NCBI RefSeq assembly: GCF_004348975.1
Contig: NZ_SMFP01000002.1
Coordinates: forward strand, 62,001-126,000
Direction of reading: 5' to 3'
Length of the DNA stretch: 64,000 bases
Source: Antarcticimicrobium sediminis
Lineage (GTDB): Bacteria > Pseudomonadota > Alphaproteobacteria > Rhodobacterales > Rhodobacteraceae
The notes beneath the pieces are model-generated. The model ran no database searches. It worked only from the letters and a program-made list of their open reading frames with translations, and had not been told where the DNA came from. The translations under genes and the position numbers were made by a program. This document shows positions 17,541 through 28,921 of this stretch, one piece after another; within the stretch, counting starts at the first letter, position 1; every line of letters begins with the position of its first letter.

Positions 17541-18335
17541 ATGATCACGCAGCCCCATACCGCCGCCAAGGATGGCCCCCTCGACGGGGCCGCGACCAAG
17601 GCCGAGACCGCGACCTCGGCCGTTCTGACGCTGTGTGGCGTCGCGGTCGGGATGGAGGGGCGCGCGATTCTGCGCGACGTGACCCTGACCGCCCGCGACA
17701 AGCGGATCGGGATCGTGGGGCGCAATGGCTCGGGCAAGACCACGCTCGCGCGGGTGATGGCGGGGCTGATCGCGCCCGATGAGGGCCGGGTCGAGGTCTG
17801 CGGCGTTGATGTCCTCAAGGACCGGCGCGGCGCGCTGGGGGCCGTCGGCATCCTGTTCCAGAACCCCGATCACCAGATCATCTTTCCCACGGTCGAGGAA
17901 GAGATCGCCTTTGGCCTGACCCAGATGGGCCGCACCAAGGTTGAGGCGGCGGCAGCCACCCGCGCCATGCTGGAGCGGTTTGGCAAGGCGCATTGGGCGA
18001 GTGCCGCGACCCACAGCCTGTCGCAGGGGCAGAAACAGCTGGTCTGCCTGATGGCCGTTCTGGTGATGGAACCGGCCCTGATCGTGCTGGACGAGCCGTT
18101 CTCGGGCCTCGACATCGCCACCCGGATGCAACTCATGCGCTGTCTTGATGCGGTCGAGGCCAGCATCGCGCTGATCACCCATGACCCTGCGACGGTGCAG
18201 GGGTTCGACCGGGTGATCTGGCTTGAGGGCGGTGAGGTGATTGGCGACGGGACGCCCGATCAGGTGTTGGCACGGTTCGAGCGACAGATGCAGATATGGG
18301 GAGGACAGGATGATCTCTCTGACCTCACCGGTTGA
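17541..18335 (+). CDS. bioM: biotin ECF transporter ATPase BioM
   Basis: A 264-residue ATPase. ATG 17541 follows a non-coding leader and leaves a short polar N-terminal extension before the ABC fold. Walker A is GRNGSGKT, the Q-loop region reads ILFQNPDHQIIFPTVEEEIAFGL (a hallmark of ECF ATPases, CbiO/EcfA-like), the signature is LSQGQKQLVCLM and Walker B is LIVLDEPFSGLD. It energises biotin uptake with BioN and BioY. It overlaps bioN by 26 bases. Confidence 0.93.
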   Translation: MITQPHTAAKDGPLDGAATKAETATSAVLTLCGVAVGMEGRAILRDVTLTARDKRIGIVGRNGSGKTTLARVMAGLIAPDEGRVEVCGVDVLKDRRGALGAVGILFQNPDHQIIFPTVEEEIAFGLTQMGRTKVEAAAATRAMLERFGKAHWASAATHSLSQGQKQLVCLMAVLVMEPALIVLDEPFSGLDIATRMQLMRCLDAVEASIALITHDPATVQGFDRVIWLEGGEVIGDGTPDQVLARFERQMQIWGGQDDLSDLTG

Positions 18336-18924
18336 AATCTGGTCGCACCGCTTGCCCGCCGGGCTCAAGCTGGCGGCTCTGTCGCTGGCCACCGTGCTGT
18401 TGTTTGCGACGGACAACCCGGCCCTTCTTGGCGGCGCTGTCGTGGCGGTGGCGGGGCTCTATGGCACGGGTGGGGTGGTGTTCTTTCGCCAAGGCCTGCG
18501 CAATCTGCGCGTTCTATGGCCGTTTCTGCTGCTGATCGCCCTGTGGCACGGGGCGACGGGCCAGATGGCGGCGGGGCTGGTCGTCGCGCTGCGGTTGCTG
18601 GCGGCGCTGGCGCTGGCGAATTTTGTGACCATGACGACACGCCTGTCCGATATGGTCGATGTGCTGACGGTGCTGTTGACGCCGTTTCGCCGGCTGGGTC
18701 TGTCGACCCGGGCGCTGGAACTGTCGATTGCGCTGGTGATCCGCTTTACCCCGACGATCGCGGACAAGGGCAAACTTTTGTCGCTGTCCTGGCGCGCCCG
18801 CTCGCCCCGGCGTCCGGGCTGGCGCATCGTGGTACCTATGGCCGCGCTGGCCATCGACGACGCGGAACATGTGGCCGAGGCCCTGCGCGCGCGCGGCGGG
18901 CTGGAACAGCCGCGCCGCCCCTGA
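18310..18924 (+). CDS. bioN: biotin ECF transporter transmembrane coupling protein BioN
   Basis: A 204-residue EcfT-type membrane protein. ATG 18310 is preceded by GAGGACAGG as ribosome-binding site. Several hydrophobic helices lead to a C-terminal cytoplasmic region with ALRARGG, matching the conserved Ala-Arg-Gly coupling motif of EcfT proteins that contacts the ATPase. It links BioM to the substrate-capture protein BioY. The gene is nested between bioM (overlapping) and bioY (30 bases downstream). Confidence 0.92.
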   Translation: MISLTSPVEIWSHRLPAGLKLAALSLATVLLFATDNPALLGGAVVAVAGLYGTGGVVFFRQGLRNLRVLWPFLLLIALWHGATGQMAAGLVVALRLLAALALANFVTMTTRLSDMVDVLTVLLTPFRRLGLSTRALELSIALVIRFTPTIADKGKLLSLSWRARSPRRPGWRIVVPMAALAIDDAEHVAEALRARGGLEQPRRP

Positions 18925-18954
18925 TTTTCAATCCAACCGAAGGACCCTGTACAA

Positions 18955-19500
18955 ATGGAACGCAATATTACCCTGATCGCGCTGTTCGCGGCGCTGATCG
19001 CCGCGCTCGGGCTGATCCCGAAGCTGACGCTGGCCTTTGGCGTGCCGATCACGGCGCAGAGCATGGGCATCATGCTGTGTGGTACGGTGCTTGGCGCGCG
19101 GCGCGGGGCCTTGGCGGTGCTCTTGTTTCTGGCGCTGGTCGCGTTGGGCTTGCCGCTTCTTGCTGGCGGGCGCGGCGGGCTGGGGGCCTTTGCCGGTCCG
19201 GCTGTCGGGTTCCTGATTGGCTGGCCTGTTGCGGCCTTCGTCATCGGGTTCATCGTTGAACGTTGGCGCACGGGGCCGCTTGCGCTGGTGGCCTCGGTGG
19301 CCTCGGTGATCGGCGGGATCGGCGCGATGTATCTGTTCGGGGTGGTCGGCATGGCGATCCTGCTCGACAAGACGCTGATCGAGGCGCTGATGCTGGTGAC
19401 CGTCTTCCTTCCCGGTGATGTGATCAAGGCGGTTCTGGCCGGGATGATCACCGCCGCGCTGGCCAGATCGCGCCCCTCCAGCGTGCTGTCGCGCAGCTGA
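18955..19500 (+). CDS. bioY: biotin transporter substrate-capture protein BioY
   Basis: A 181-residue S-component with about six hydrophobic helices. The segment KLTLAFGVPITAQSMGIMLCG and the following LGARRGALAVLLFLALVALGLPLLAGGRGG are characteristic of BioY, the biotin-binding membrane protein. In Rhodobacter capsulatus, bioMNY forms a tripartite energy-coupling-factor transporter and the same order is seen here. A strong hairpin terminator follows 12 bases after the stop. Confidence 0.95.
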   Translation: MERNITLIALFAALIAALGLIPKLTLAFGVPITAQSMGIMLCGTVLGARRGALAVLLFLALVALGLPLLAGGRGGLGAFAGPAVGFLIGWPVAAFVIGFIVERWRTGPLALVASVASVIGGIGAMYLFGVVGMAILLDKTLIEALMLVTVFLPGDVIKAVLAGMITAALARSRPSSVLSRS

Positions 19501-19512
19501 GCACACATCAGG

Positions 19513-19546
19513 ATCCGGGCGGGCGCGATGGTGCGCCCGCCCGGAT
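19513..19546. terminator. bidirectional terminator between bioY and gdhA
   Basis: A 14-bp perfect stem (ATCCGGGCGGGCGC with its complement) and a 6-base loop lie between the convergent bioY and gdhA genes. AAAT follows on the plus strand. It can terminate transcription from both sides. Confidence 0.88.
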
Positions 19547-19563
19547 AAATCACGTGCCTCAAA

Positions 19564-20871
19564 TCAGGTGCCGCTGAAATAGGCCTGAGTGCCGCGCGCC
19601 TCGACCGAGTCGGCGATCCGGCGCAGCCCGTGGACATAGGCCGCCTCGCGCATCGAGATGTCCATGTCGTTGTGCAGCGCCCAGACCGCCTGCGTCTCGG
19701 TCGACATGGTGGTTTTCAGATGATCGCGCACCCGCGAGTTGTCCCAGTAAAAGCCCGAGCGGTTCTGCACCCATTCCAGATGCGACACGGTCACGCCGCC
19801 GGAATTGGCCAGAATGTCGGGCACGATGATATGCCCCGCCGCCGTCAGCGCGGCGTCGGCCTCGGGGGTGATCGGGCCGTTCGCCATCTCCAGGATGATC
19901 CGCGCCTTGATCCGGTCGCTGTTGGCAAGGGTGATCTGACGCTCCAACGCGGCGGGCACCAGCACATCGCAGTCAAGCTCCAACAACTCGGCGTTGCTGA
20001 TCTCGCGGGTCTCGCCATGGCCCTTGGCGCCAAGAATGCCGCCGTTGTGCAGCTTGTGTTCCATCACCGCCAGCGGGTCGAGCCCGTCGGGATCATAGAT
20101 CGCCCCACGGGAATCGCTGACCGCGACGATCCGGTAGCCATCCGCATGCAGCAGCTTGGCGCAGTGATAGCCGACATTGCCGAAGCCCTGAATCGCCACC
20201 GTCGCCTTGGCCGGGTCAAGGTTCAGCGAGGCTTCCAGATGACGCAGGGCGATATAGCCGCCGCGCGCCGTCGCATCGGTGCGCCCGACGGTGCCGCCAA
20301 AGGCAATCGGCTTGCCGGTGATCGCCATCGGCAGCGGCTCGCCGGTGATCGCGGCATATTCATCCGCCATCCAGGCTATAACGATGCCATTGGTGTACAT
20401 ATCCGGCGCCATGATATCCCGGTCCGGCCCGATGAAGGACGAAAACGCCTCGATATAGGCGCGGCTCAGCCGTTCCAGCTCGGTCGGGGACAGCTCTTTG
20501 GAATTGACGCAGACGCCGCCCTTGCCGCCGCCAAAGGGCAGGTTCGCCACCGCGCATTTGAACGTCATCCAGAACGCCAGTGTCTCGATCTCGTCCAGCG
20601 ATACATTGGGGTGAAAGCGCACGCCGCCCTTGGTCGGGCCGCGCCGGTCGTTATAGCGGCAACGCCACGCCTTGAAGGCCCGGCGGCTGCCGTTGTCCAT
20701 CCGGATCAGCAGGGTGACGGCCAGCGTTTCACGCGGGGATTTCAACTCTTCAAAGACATCGGGGTGGATCTTGAGCTGCTCGCAGGCCAGACGCAGGTTC
20801 TCGCGCGCCTTGTCCAGCATCGCGCCGTTTGTCGCCACCGCTGTCTGCGCGGCTGCCACTTCGGTTGTCAT
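19564..20871 (-). CDS. gdhA: glutamate dehydrogenase (Glu/Leu/Phe/Val family)
   Basis: A 435-residue hexameric-type dehydrogenase interconverting glutamate and 2-oxoglutarate plus ammonia. The start at 20871 is supported by a near-perfect ribosome-binding site (AAGGAGG, 20880-20886). The substrate-binding segment KCAVANLPFGGGKGGV carries the catalytic region lysines. The dinucleotide fold follows with VAIQGFGNVGYHCAKLL. The length of about 430 and the motif spacing fit the bacterial/archaeal class related to GudB. Cofactor preference cannot be read safely. It is monocistronic, facing bioY and divergent from the N-ATPase operon. Confidence 0.93.
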   Translation of the reverse strand: MTTEVAAAQTAVATNGAMLDKARENLRLACEQLKIHPDVFEELKSPRETLAVTLLIRMDNGSRRAFKAWRCRYNDRRGPTKGGVRFHPNVSLDEIETLAFWMTFKCAVANLPFGGGKGGVCVNSKELSPTELERLSRAYIEAFSSFIGPDRDIMAPDMYTNGIVIAWMADEYAAITGEPLPMAITGKPIAFGGTVGRTDATARGGYIALRHLEASLNLDPAKATVAIQGFGNVGYHCAKLLHADGYRIVAVSDSRGAIYDPDGLDPLAVMEHKLHNGGILGAKGHGETREISNAELLELDCDVLVPAALERQITLANSDRIKARIILEMANGPITPEADAALTAAGHIIVPDILANSGGVTVSHLEWVQNRSGFYWDNSRVRDHLKTTMSTETQAVWALHNDMDISMREAAYVHGLRRIADSVEARGTQAYFSGT

Positions 20872-23053
<2,182 letters not shown>

Positions 23054-23057
<4 letters not shown>

Positions 23058-23473
23058 CCGGACCTGAGACTGGTCCGGACAAGGATCTTGTAGGGCACAA
23101 ATCCGCTACGGGGGCGGCCCAAGAGGGCATCGAACAGACCATCGCCCGCAAGGCGCAACAACATGTCCGCGCGCGGCGCGAGGGGCGACATACGGTCTGG
23201 TTCGGGGTCGGCATGTTCGGCTTGGTGGGCTGGGCCGTCGCGGTGCCGACATTGGCCGGTGTGGCGCTGGGTCGCTGGCTCGACGCCCGCTTTGCCGATG
23301 GCCCCTCCTGGACCATCATGGGGCTGCTGGCGGGCGTCACGCTGGGCTCGCTCAATGCCTGGTGGTGGGTGCGCCGGACCGGGTTGGGGCAGGACAACAT
23401 AACTGGCCCGAGTCGAGAGCCGAATCGGGAGCCGAGTCAGGAAAAGAGAAAGGACACCGGGGATGAGCTTTGA
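23054..23473 (+). CDS. atpQ: N-ATPase membrane subunit AtpQ (AtpZ/AtpI-like)
   Basis: A 139-residue protein overlapping atpC by four bases. A charged N-terminal region of about 45 residues is followed by two membrane helices (about 49-72 and 82-103), with LAGVALGRWLDARF between them, typical of AtpI/AtpZ-like proteins. The C-terminal tail is polar and Glu/Arg-rich. In N-ATPase operons this position is occupied by AtpQ. It may help c-ring assembly or ion access; the exact function is not settled. Confidence 0.82.
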
Positions 23474-23747
23474 TATCGCCATTGATCTTGCGCTGGGGGT
23501 GCTCACCGGCGCGGCGCTGGGGGCGCTGCATATAGCGTGGCTCTGGCGCGCCTCGGCGCGGCTGCGCCCGGATGGCTCCGGGGTGCTGGCACTGGTTGGC
23601 AGCGCGGTGCTGCGTCTGGCGGTGGTGCTGGCGGGGTTTGCCGGGCTGATGTCGATCGCAAGCCAGCCGACGCTGGCGCTGGTCGGTGCGCTTGCCGGGT
23701 TCGCGCTGATCCGTCTGGTTGCGGTGCGCCGGGCGCGGCGGGGCTAG
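23463..23747 (+). CDS. atpR: N-ATPase membrane subunit AtpR
   Basis: A 94-residue hydrophobic protein overlapping atpQ by 11 bases. Three hydrophobic segments are visible, with Arg residues buried in ARLRPDG and AVLRLAVVLAGF. It matches N-ATPase-specific AtpR in size, position and hydrophobicity. The conserved intramembrane Arg has been suggested to interact with the extra carboxylate of the c ring; that is a hypothesis. It ends four bases before atpB. Confidence 0.82.
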   Translation: MSFDIAIDLALGVLTGAALGALHIAWLWRASARLRPDGSGVLALVGSAVLRLAVVLAGFAGLMSIASQPTLALVGALAGFALIRLVAVRRARRG

Positions 23748-23751
23748 GGCC

Positions 23752-24489
23752 ATGCAGATCACACCAGACAGCCAGATCATCTTTACCCTGCCGCTGGGTC
23801 CGCTGGGCGAGTGGGGCGTCTCGGCCACCATCGTTTATACTTGGGTCGTGATGGCGGTGCTGGTGATCGGCGGCCGCATCGCCACTTTGGGCATCCTGTC
23901 TTCGGCTGCGACGATCGAACCGACATCGCGCTGGCGCATCGGGATCGAGACGGTGATCGAGATGATCCGCGACCAGATCCGCGAGATCGGCGGCGGCGAT
24001 CCGGGCCGTTATCTGCCGTTCATCGGCACGCTGTTCCTGTTCACGCTGGTGTCCAACCTGATGGGGGTGATCCCCGGCTTCATGTCGCCAACCGGGTCGC
24101 TGTCCACCACCGTGGCGCTGGCGCTTTGCGTGCTGGTGGCGGTGCCGATCTATGGTATCGCCGAAGACGGGCTGCTGGGCTATCTGCGCCACTATTTCGA
24201 ACCGACGCCGCTGATGGCACCCTTCAATATCATCGGAGAGCTGTCGCGCACCATTGCGCTGGCCGTGCGGCTCTATGGCAACGTGATGAGCGGGACAGTC
24301 GTCGTCGCCGTTCTGCTGGCGGTGGTGCCGTTCTTTTTCCCGGTCTTGTTGCAGCTTTTGGGGCTGCTGACCGGGGTCGTGCAGGCCTATATCATCGCGG
24401 TGCTGGCGATGGTCTATATCGCCTCGGCCAGCGGCGATGAGCCGGGCGCGGCCGAAAACCAGATCAAAAACAAGGAAACCGGCGCCTGA
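23752..24489 (+). CDS. atpB: N-type F1F0 ATPase subunit a
   Basis: A 245-residue stator subunit with five to six membrane helices. The essential arginine lies in the conserved helix ELSRTIALAVRLYGNVMSG (AVRLYGN), which faces the c-ring carboxylate. A second conserved helix is LLGLLTGVVQAYIIAVLAMVYI, containing the usual Q-x-Y element. ATG 23752 is four bases after atpR. The C-terminal tail is short and charged. It provides the ion half-channels for rotation. Confidence 0.93.
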   Translation: MQITPDSQIIFTLPLGPLGEWGVSATIVYTWVVMAVLVIGGRIATLGILSSAATIEPTSRWRIGIETVIEMIRDQIREIGGGDPGRYLPFIGTLFLFTLVSNLMGVIPGFMSPTGSLSTTVALALCVLVAVPIYGIAEDGLLGYLRHYFEPTPLMAPFNIIGELSRTIALAVRLYGNVMSGTVVVAVLLAVVPFFFPVLLQLLGLLTGVVQAYIIAVLAMVYIASASGDEPGAAENQIKNKETGA

Positions 24490-24517
24490 GGCGCCTGAAC
24501 GCGAAAGGACAGATCGT

Positions 24518-24811
24518 ATGGATGCGCTGACCCTGATTGCTACCGTTTCGATCATCACCGCCGGGCTGACCATTGCCATCGGCTCGATTGGCCCCGCCTT
24601 GGGCGAGGCGCGCGCCGCGGCGCAGGCGCTACAAGCCATCGCGCAGCAGCCGGACGAGGCCAATACCATCACCCGCACGCTGTTCGTCAGCCTCGCCATG
24701 ATCGAATCGACCGCCATCTATTGTTTCGTGGTGGCGATGATCCTGCTGTTCGCCAATCCGTTCTGGACCTGGGCGATCGCGGCGGCGGCAGCCCCGGGTA
24801 CGGGGGGCTGA
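24518..24811 (+). CDS. atpE: N-type F1F0 ATPase subunit c (two-carboxylate hairpin)
   Basis: A 97-residue helical hairpin; AAAGGA precedes ATG 24518. Helix 1 contains GPALGEARA with Glu30, and helix 2 contains IESTAIY with Glu63, Ser64, Thr65 and Tyr68. The loop QQPDE joins them. Two carboxylates per c subunit is the N-type pattern. Ser64/Thr65/Tyr68 resemble the sodium-coordination set of Na+ c rings, yet the N-type ring of Burkholderia pseudomallei has been reported as proton-binding, so the coupling ion here cannot be decided from sequence alone. Confidence 0.93.
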   Translation: MDALTLIATVSIITAGLTIAIGSIGPALGEARAAAQALQAIAQQPDEANTITRTLFVSLAMIESTAIYCFVVAMILLFANPFWTWAIAAAAAPGTGG

Positions 24812-24814
24812 TCG

Positions 24815-25582
24815 GTGCAGATCGATTGGCTCACGGTCGCGGCCCAGATCGTGAACTTTCTGCTGTTGGTGCTGCTGTTGCGCTGGGCGCTGTATCGCCC
24901 GCTGCGCCGGGCACTGACCGCGCGACAAGAGGCGGTGACAGAGCGTCTGCGGCAGGCCGAGACCGCCCGCGCCAAGGCCGAGGCCGCTGCCACCGCACAT
25001 ACTGACGCGCTGCGGACCTTGGAGCAGGAGCGTGCCGCGCGCCTGCAAAGCGCCGAGCAGGAGGGCGAAGCGAAACGCGCCGAATTGATCGCCGCCGCCA
25101 AGGATGAGCTTGCCGCGCGCCGGGCTGCTTGGCAGGCGCAACTGGTGGATGAAAAGGCCGATTTTCTGGACCGGCTGCGCCACCGCGCCGGGGAAAGCTT
25201 TGTCGGCATGGCCCGCAGCATTCTGGCCGAGATGGCCGATCAGGATCTGGTCGACCGGATGGCGATGACCTTTGCCCACCGCCTGTCCGGGCTCGGGACC
25301 GAGGATCGCGCGCTGTTGCATGTCGCCGCTACTGCTGGAAATCGGCCGGAAATCCTGTCGTCGCTGCCACTGTCAGACGCGGCCCGGGGCCAGATCACGG
25401 CGGCGCTCAGCGCGCTGTTGGGGGCGGCGGCCGAGCCGGTCTTTACCGAGGACGGCGATCTCGCCTGTGGCTTGGTTTTGCAGCTTGGCTCGCAACGGGT
25501 GGGCTGGACCATTGCCGAACATCTGGACCGCTTTGCGCAGGAGGTGGCGCAACAGCTCGATACCCCGGAGGCGGCGGGATGA
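24815..25582 (+). CDS. atpF: N-type F1F0 ATPase subunit b with long C-terminal extension
   Basis: A 255-residue stalk protein starting at GTG 24815, three bases after atpE. One N-terminal helix (about 5-25) is followed by a long Ala/Glu/Arg-rich coiled coil. The final 100 residues (from about [14 protein letters not shown]) form a separate domain ending [20 protein letters not shown]. That domain resembles the delta-subunit contact region. There is no separate atpH in the operon, so this extended b subunit probably performs the delta function, as is general for N-ATPases. Confidence 0.9.
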   Translation: MQIDWLTVAAQIVNFLLLVLLLRWALYRPLRRALTARQEAVTERLRQAETARAKAEAAATAHTDALRTLEQERAARLQSAEQEGEAKRAELIAAAKDELAARRAAWQAQLVDEKADFLDRLRHRAGESFVGMARSILAEMADQDLVDRMAMTFAHRLSGLGTEDRALLHVAATAGNRPEILSSLPLSDAARGQITAALSALLGAAAEPVFTEDGDLACGLVLQLGSQRVGWTIAEHLDRFAQEVAQQLDTPEAAG

Positions 25583-27093
25583 GCCTTAAGGATCTCGCCG
25601 ATAGCCTGTTTGACCGGATCGACCATGAGGCCGCGCGCCCGGTCGATCTGACCCGGCATGAGCGCGGCCATGTGCAGCGCGTGCTGCATGGGGTGGTCGA
25701 GGTCGCCGGGTTCCACGAGGCGCTGTCGGACGAGGTGATCACCTTTGACGGCGGCGCCAGTGGTCTTGCGCTGGATCTGGTGCCGGGGCGGGCCGGTGTC
25801 GTTCTGCTGCGCGACCCGCTGGGGCTGCGCCCGGGACAGGGGGCACGGCGCACCGGGCGGGTGGCCTCGGTCCCGGTGGGCGAGGCGCTTTTGGGCCGGG
25901 TGGTGGACCCGCTTGGCGTCCCGCTTGACGATGGGCCGGCGCTAAGCTCGGCCCGGCTGTCTCCGATCGAGGTGCCCGCACCGCCGATCATGGACCGCGC
26001 GCCGGTGATCCGGCCGCTGCAGACCGGGATCAAGGCGGTGGATGCCTTGGTGCCGATCGGGCGCGGCCAGCGCGAGTTGATCGTGGGGGATCGTCAGACC
26101 GGCAAGACGGCGGTGGCGATTGATACCATTCTCAATCAGGTCGGCAGCGGCGTGATCTCGGTCTATTGCGCCATCGGGCAGCGCGGCGATGCCACGGCGC
26201 GGGTGATCGCGCGGCTGCGCAAGGCGGGGGCGATGGACAATTGCGTCGTCGTGGTGGCGGGCGGGGAAGAGCCCGCCGGGCTGCAATATATCGCCCCCTA
26301 TGCCGCCACCAGTATCGCCGAAAGCTTCATGCGCGCGGGCCGCGACGTGCTGATCGTCTATGATGACCTGACACGTCACGCCCGCGCCTATCGCGAATTG
26401 TCGCTGCTGCTGCGCCGTCCCCCGGGGCGCGAGGCCTATCCGGGCGACATCTTTTACCTGCATTCGCGTCTGTTGGAGCGCGCGACGCAATTGTGCGACG
26501 CGGCCGGTGGTGGCTCGCTCACCGCCTTGCCGATCATCGAGACGCAGGCACAGAATCTGGCGGCCTATATCCCCACCAACCTGATTTCGATCACCGACGG
26601 GCAGGTCTATCTGTCGCCCGATCTGGCGCGGCGTGGCCAGATGCCGGCGGTGGATGTGGGCCGCTCGGTCTCGCGGGTGGGGGGCAAGGCGCAGCTTGCC
26701 GCCTTTCGCGCCGTGGCCGGGCCGCTGAAGTTGGCCTATGCCCAGTTCGAAGAGCTGGAATCCTTTGCCCGGTTCGGTGCCAAGCTGGACGAGGACACCC
26801 GCGCCCAGCTTGCCCGTGGCCGTGCGGTGCGCGAGGCGCTGAAACAGGACGAGGGCGCGCCAATCCCGGTGGCACAACAGATCGCCCTGCTTCTGGCGGT
26901 GTCCGAGGGGCTGCTCGACGGTGTCGCGCTGGCGCAGTTCGGTCCGGTCGCCAATGTGGTGATGACGGCGGTCGCGGATCTGCCCGCAGCGCAAGAGATC
27001 GCCCGGGGGCTGCCGCTGGAAGGAGACCGGCGCGCGGTGATTCTGGTGGCGATCCGCGCGGCGCTCGACGAGGTGCGCGATGGACACGCTTGA
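25579..27093 (+). CDS. atpA: N-type F1F0 ATPase subunit alpha
   Basis: A 504-residue regulatory nucleotide-binding subunit overlapping atpF by four bases. Walker A is [14 protein letters not shown]. The catalytic-interface segment is [16 protein letters not shown], and the Walker B strand is [12 protein letters not shown], followed by the conserved [20 protein letters not shown]. It alternates with beta in the F1 hexamer. It overlaps atpG by 14 bases. Confidence 0.95.
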   Translation: MSLKDLADSLFDRIDHEAARPVDLTRHERGHVQRVLHGVVEVAGFHEALSDEVITFDGGASGLALDLVPGRAGVVLLRDPLGLRPGQGARRTGRVASVPVGEALLGRVVDPLGVPLDDGPALSSARLSPIEVPAPPIMDRAPVIRPLQTGIKAVDALVPIGRGQRELIVGDRQTGKTAVAIDTILNQVGSGVISVYCAIGQRGDATARVIARLRKAGAMDNCVVVVAGGEEPAGLQYIAPYAATSIAESFMRAGRDVLIVYDDLTRHARAYRELSLLLRRPPGREAYPGDIFYLHSRLLERATQLCDAAGGGSLTALPIIETQAQNLAAYIPTNLISITDGQVYLSPDLARRGQMPAVDVGRSVSRVGGKAQLAAFRAVAGPLKLAYAQFEELESFARFGAKLDEDTRAQLARGRAVREALKQDEGAPIPVAQQIALLLAVSEGLLDGVALAQFGPVANVVMTAVADLPAAQEIARGLPLEGDRRAVILVAIRAALDEVRDGHA

Positions 27094-27997
27094 GGATCTT
27101 GGCCGCCACATCGAGGTGGCGAGCGAGATGCAATCGGTGGTGCGCACGATGAAGGCGATCTCGGCCGTCGGCATCCGCAGCCACGAGGCCGCCGAGCGGG
27201 CGATGGGGCAGTATCTGGAAACCGTCGAGATGGGGCTTCAGGTGGCACTGCGCGCGCTGCCGCAGGAGGCGGGGCTGGTATTGCCTTCAAAGGACGGCGC
27301 GGGCGGCATCGGTGTCGTCGTGATCGGCTCAGAGATCGGGCTGTGCGGGGGCTTCAATGAACGGCTGGTCAGCTTTGCGCTGGACCGGCTTTCCGCCGCC
27401 GGGATCGGGGCCGACAGGCGCCGGGTGCTGGTGATCGGCACTCGCGCGGATGCCAGTTGGCAGCTGGCCGCCGAGCCGCCCGCCTATATGCAGGAGGCCC
27501 CGGCCACGGTCGAGGCGCTGGCTGGCACCGTGGGCAGCGTGCTGACCCGGCTTGACCAGTGGCTTGCGCAGGAGGGGGTGACGCGTCTCATGCTGTTTCA
27601 GCAGCGCATGGGCGGGCCTGAGGGCAGCGCGCCGGTCGAGGTGACGCTGTTCCCGATTGATCCCGGTTGGCTGGCCGAACTTCGGGAACGGCGCTGGCCG
27701 TCGCGGCGTCTGCCGGTCTGTTTCGGTCCGACCCCGGCGGCGATGCGCAGCCTTGTGCAGCAATTGCTGTTTGCCCGTGTCTTTTCCGCGATCGTCCAGT
27801 CGCGCGCCGCCGAACACGCCGAACGCCTGACCGCCATGCAGGCGGCCGAGCGCAGCATCGGTGACAAGCTCGATGAGCTGCGCAAGACCCATCAGATGCT
27901 GCGCCAGCAGGTGATCACCGCCGAGCTTCTGGACATCATCGGCGGCTTTGAGGCGGCCGAGAAACAGCCCGGCGACATGCGCCCCTCCGAAGGCTGA
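27080..27997 (+). CDS. atpG: N-type F1F0 ATPase subunit gamma
   Basis: A 305-residue rotor-shaft subunit. The N-terminal helix [19 protein letters not shown] and the C-terminal helix [20 protein letters not shown], with [11 protein letters not shown], form the antiparallel coiled coil of gamma subunits. The middle domain has [15 protein letters not shown], the conserved strand-loop of the family. It is the last gene of the operon; the next gene on the same strand is 215 bases away. Divergence from housekeeping gamma is strong, as expected for the N-type. Confidence 0.92.
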   Translation: MDTLEDLGRHIEVASEMQSVVRTMKAISAVGIRSHEAAERAMGQYLETVEMGLQVALRALPQEAGLVLPSKDGAGGIGVVVIGSEIGLCGGFNERLVSFALDRLSAAGIGADRRRVLVIGTRADASWQLAAEPPAYMQEAPATVEALAGTVGSVLTRLDQWLAQEGVTRLMLFQQRMGGPEGSAPVEVTLFPIDPGWLAELRERRWPSRRLPVCFGPTPAAMRSLVQQLLFARVFSAIVQSRAAEHAERLTAMQAAERSIGDKLDELRKTHQMLRQQVITAELLDIIGGFEAAEKQPGDMRPSEG

Positions 27998-28212
27998 GCC
28001 GGGCACAGGCGCCGCGATCCCGTCGCGCGATACCCTGCGTCCCGGCGAGGCCAGTTTGCTCCTTTGCCCCCTGATCACCGCCTGATTCTGGCCTGAGTGC
28101 GGCGCGAATCCTGCTGCGTTGCGGCGTGGAAATCAACGGAAACGATCTTGCACCGTTTTGGGAATGGTGAAACAAACGTGAAAATGTCCAATATTTTTGC
28201 GTTGGGAGAAGC

Positions 28213-28884
28213 ATGGTTTTCGGACGCGATGCCAAGGAAGATGCAACCGTTGTGGCCATGCTGGCCTCGGCGGTGCGCCGTGATATTTCCTTTGGCGCGT
28301 TGCAACCTAGCCAAAAGCTCAAGATCGAAGACCTGCGGCGGCGCTATGGCGGATCGAACCACTCGATGCGCGAAACCCTGCGGATGCTCAGCGCCGAGGG
28401 GCTGGTCGAGGCCACCGCGCAACGCGGGTTCCGCGTGACCTCGGCGACCGAGGACGATCTGCGCGACATCATTCTGGTGCGTGCCGAGGTCGAGAAACTG
28501 GCGCTGTCTCTGGCCATTGCCCAAGGTGATATCGCATGGGAAGGGCGCGTGATCGCCGCCCACCACGCCCTGCGCAAGGCCGAAGAGGCGGTGCAAGCGA
28601 TCCCCGACGATCTGACCGCGCTGGAATGGGACGAGGCCTGCCGCGCCTTTTCCGCCACCCTGATCGCGGCCTGCGCCAGCCCGCGCCTGAGCGATCTGCA
28701 ACGCAAGTTCTTTGACCAGAGCCGCCGCTTTCGGCTGGCGCTGCTGCGCGAGGGGCGGCTGGATTTTGCCCGCCGCAAGGCGCGGCAGCAGGCGCTGCTT
28801 GACGCGGTGCTGGCACGCGACGCGACCGCCGCGATTTCGACGCTGACACAGGATATCGAGGCCGAGCTGAGATCTGGGGACTAA
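28213..28884 (+). CDS. GntR-family (FCD) transcriptional regulator
   Basis: A 223-residue regulator: an N-terminal winged helix (RDISFGALQPSQKLKIEDLR, GGSNHSMRETLRMLSAEGLV) followed by an all-helical FadR C-terminal-type ligand domain from about residue 90. Start ATG 28213 follows GGGAGAAGC. It sits 37 bases before the ABC transporter operon on the same strand and probably controls it, with the ligand unknown. The leader contains AAACG-N9-CGTTT (about 28139-28157), a possible operator. Confidence 0.88.
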   Translation: MVFGRDAKEDATVVAMLASAVRRDISFGALQPSQKLKIEDLRRRYGGSNHSMRETLRMLSAEGLVEATAQRGFRVTSATEDDLRDIILVRAEVEKLALSLAIAQGDIAWEGRVIAAHHALRKAEEAVQAIPDDLTALEWDEACRAFSATLIAACASPRLSDLQRKFFDQSRRFRLALLREGRLDFARRKARQQALLDAVLARDATAAISTLTQDIEAELRSGD

Positions 28885-28921
28885 GCCCCTGAAACCACGA
28901 CTGATCATACCGGAGGAGATC

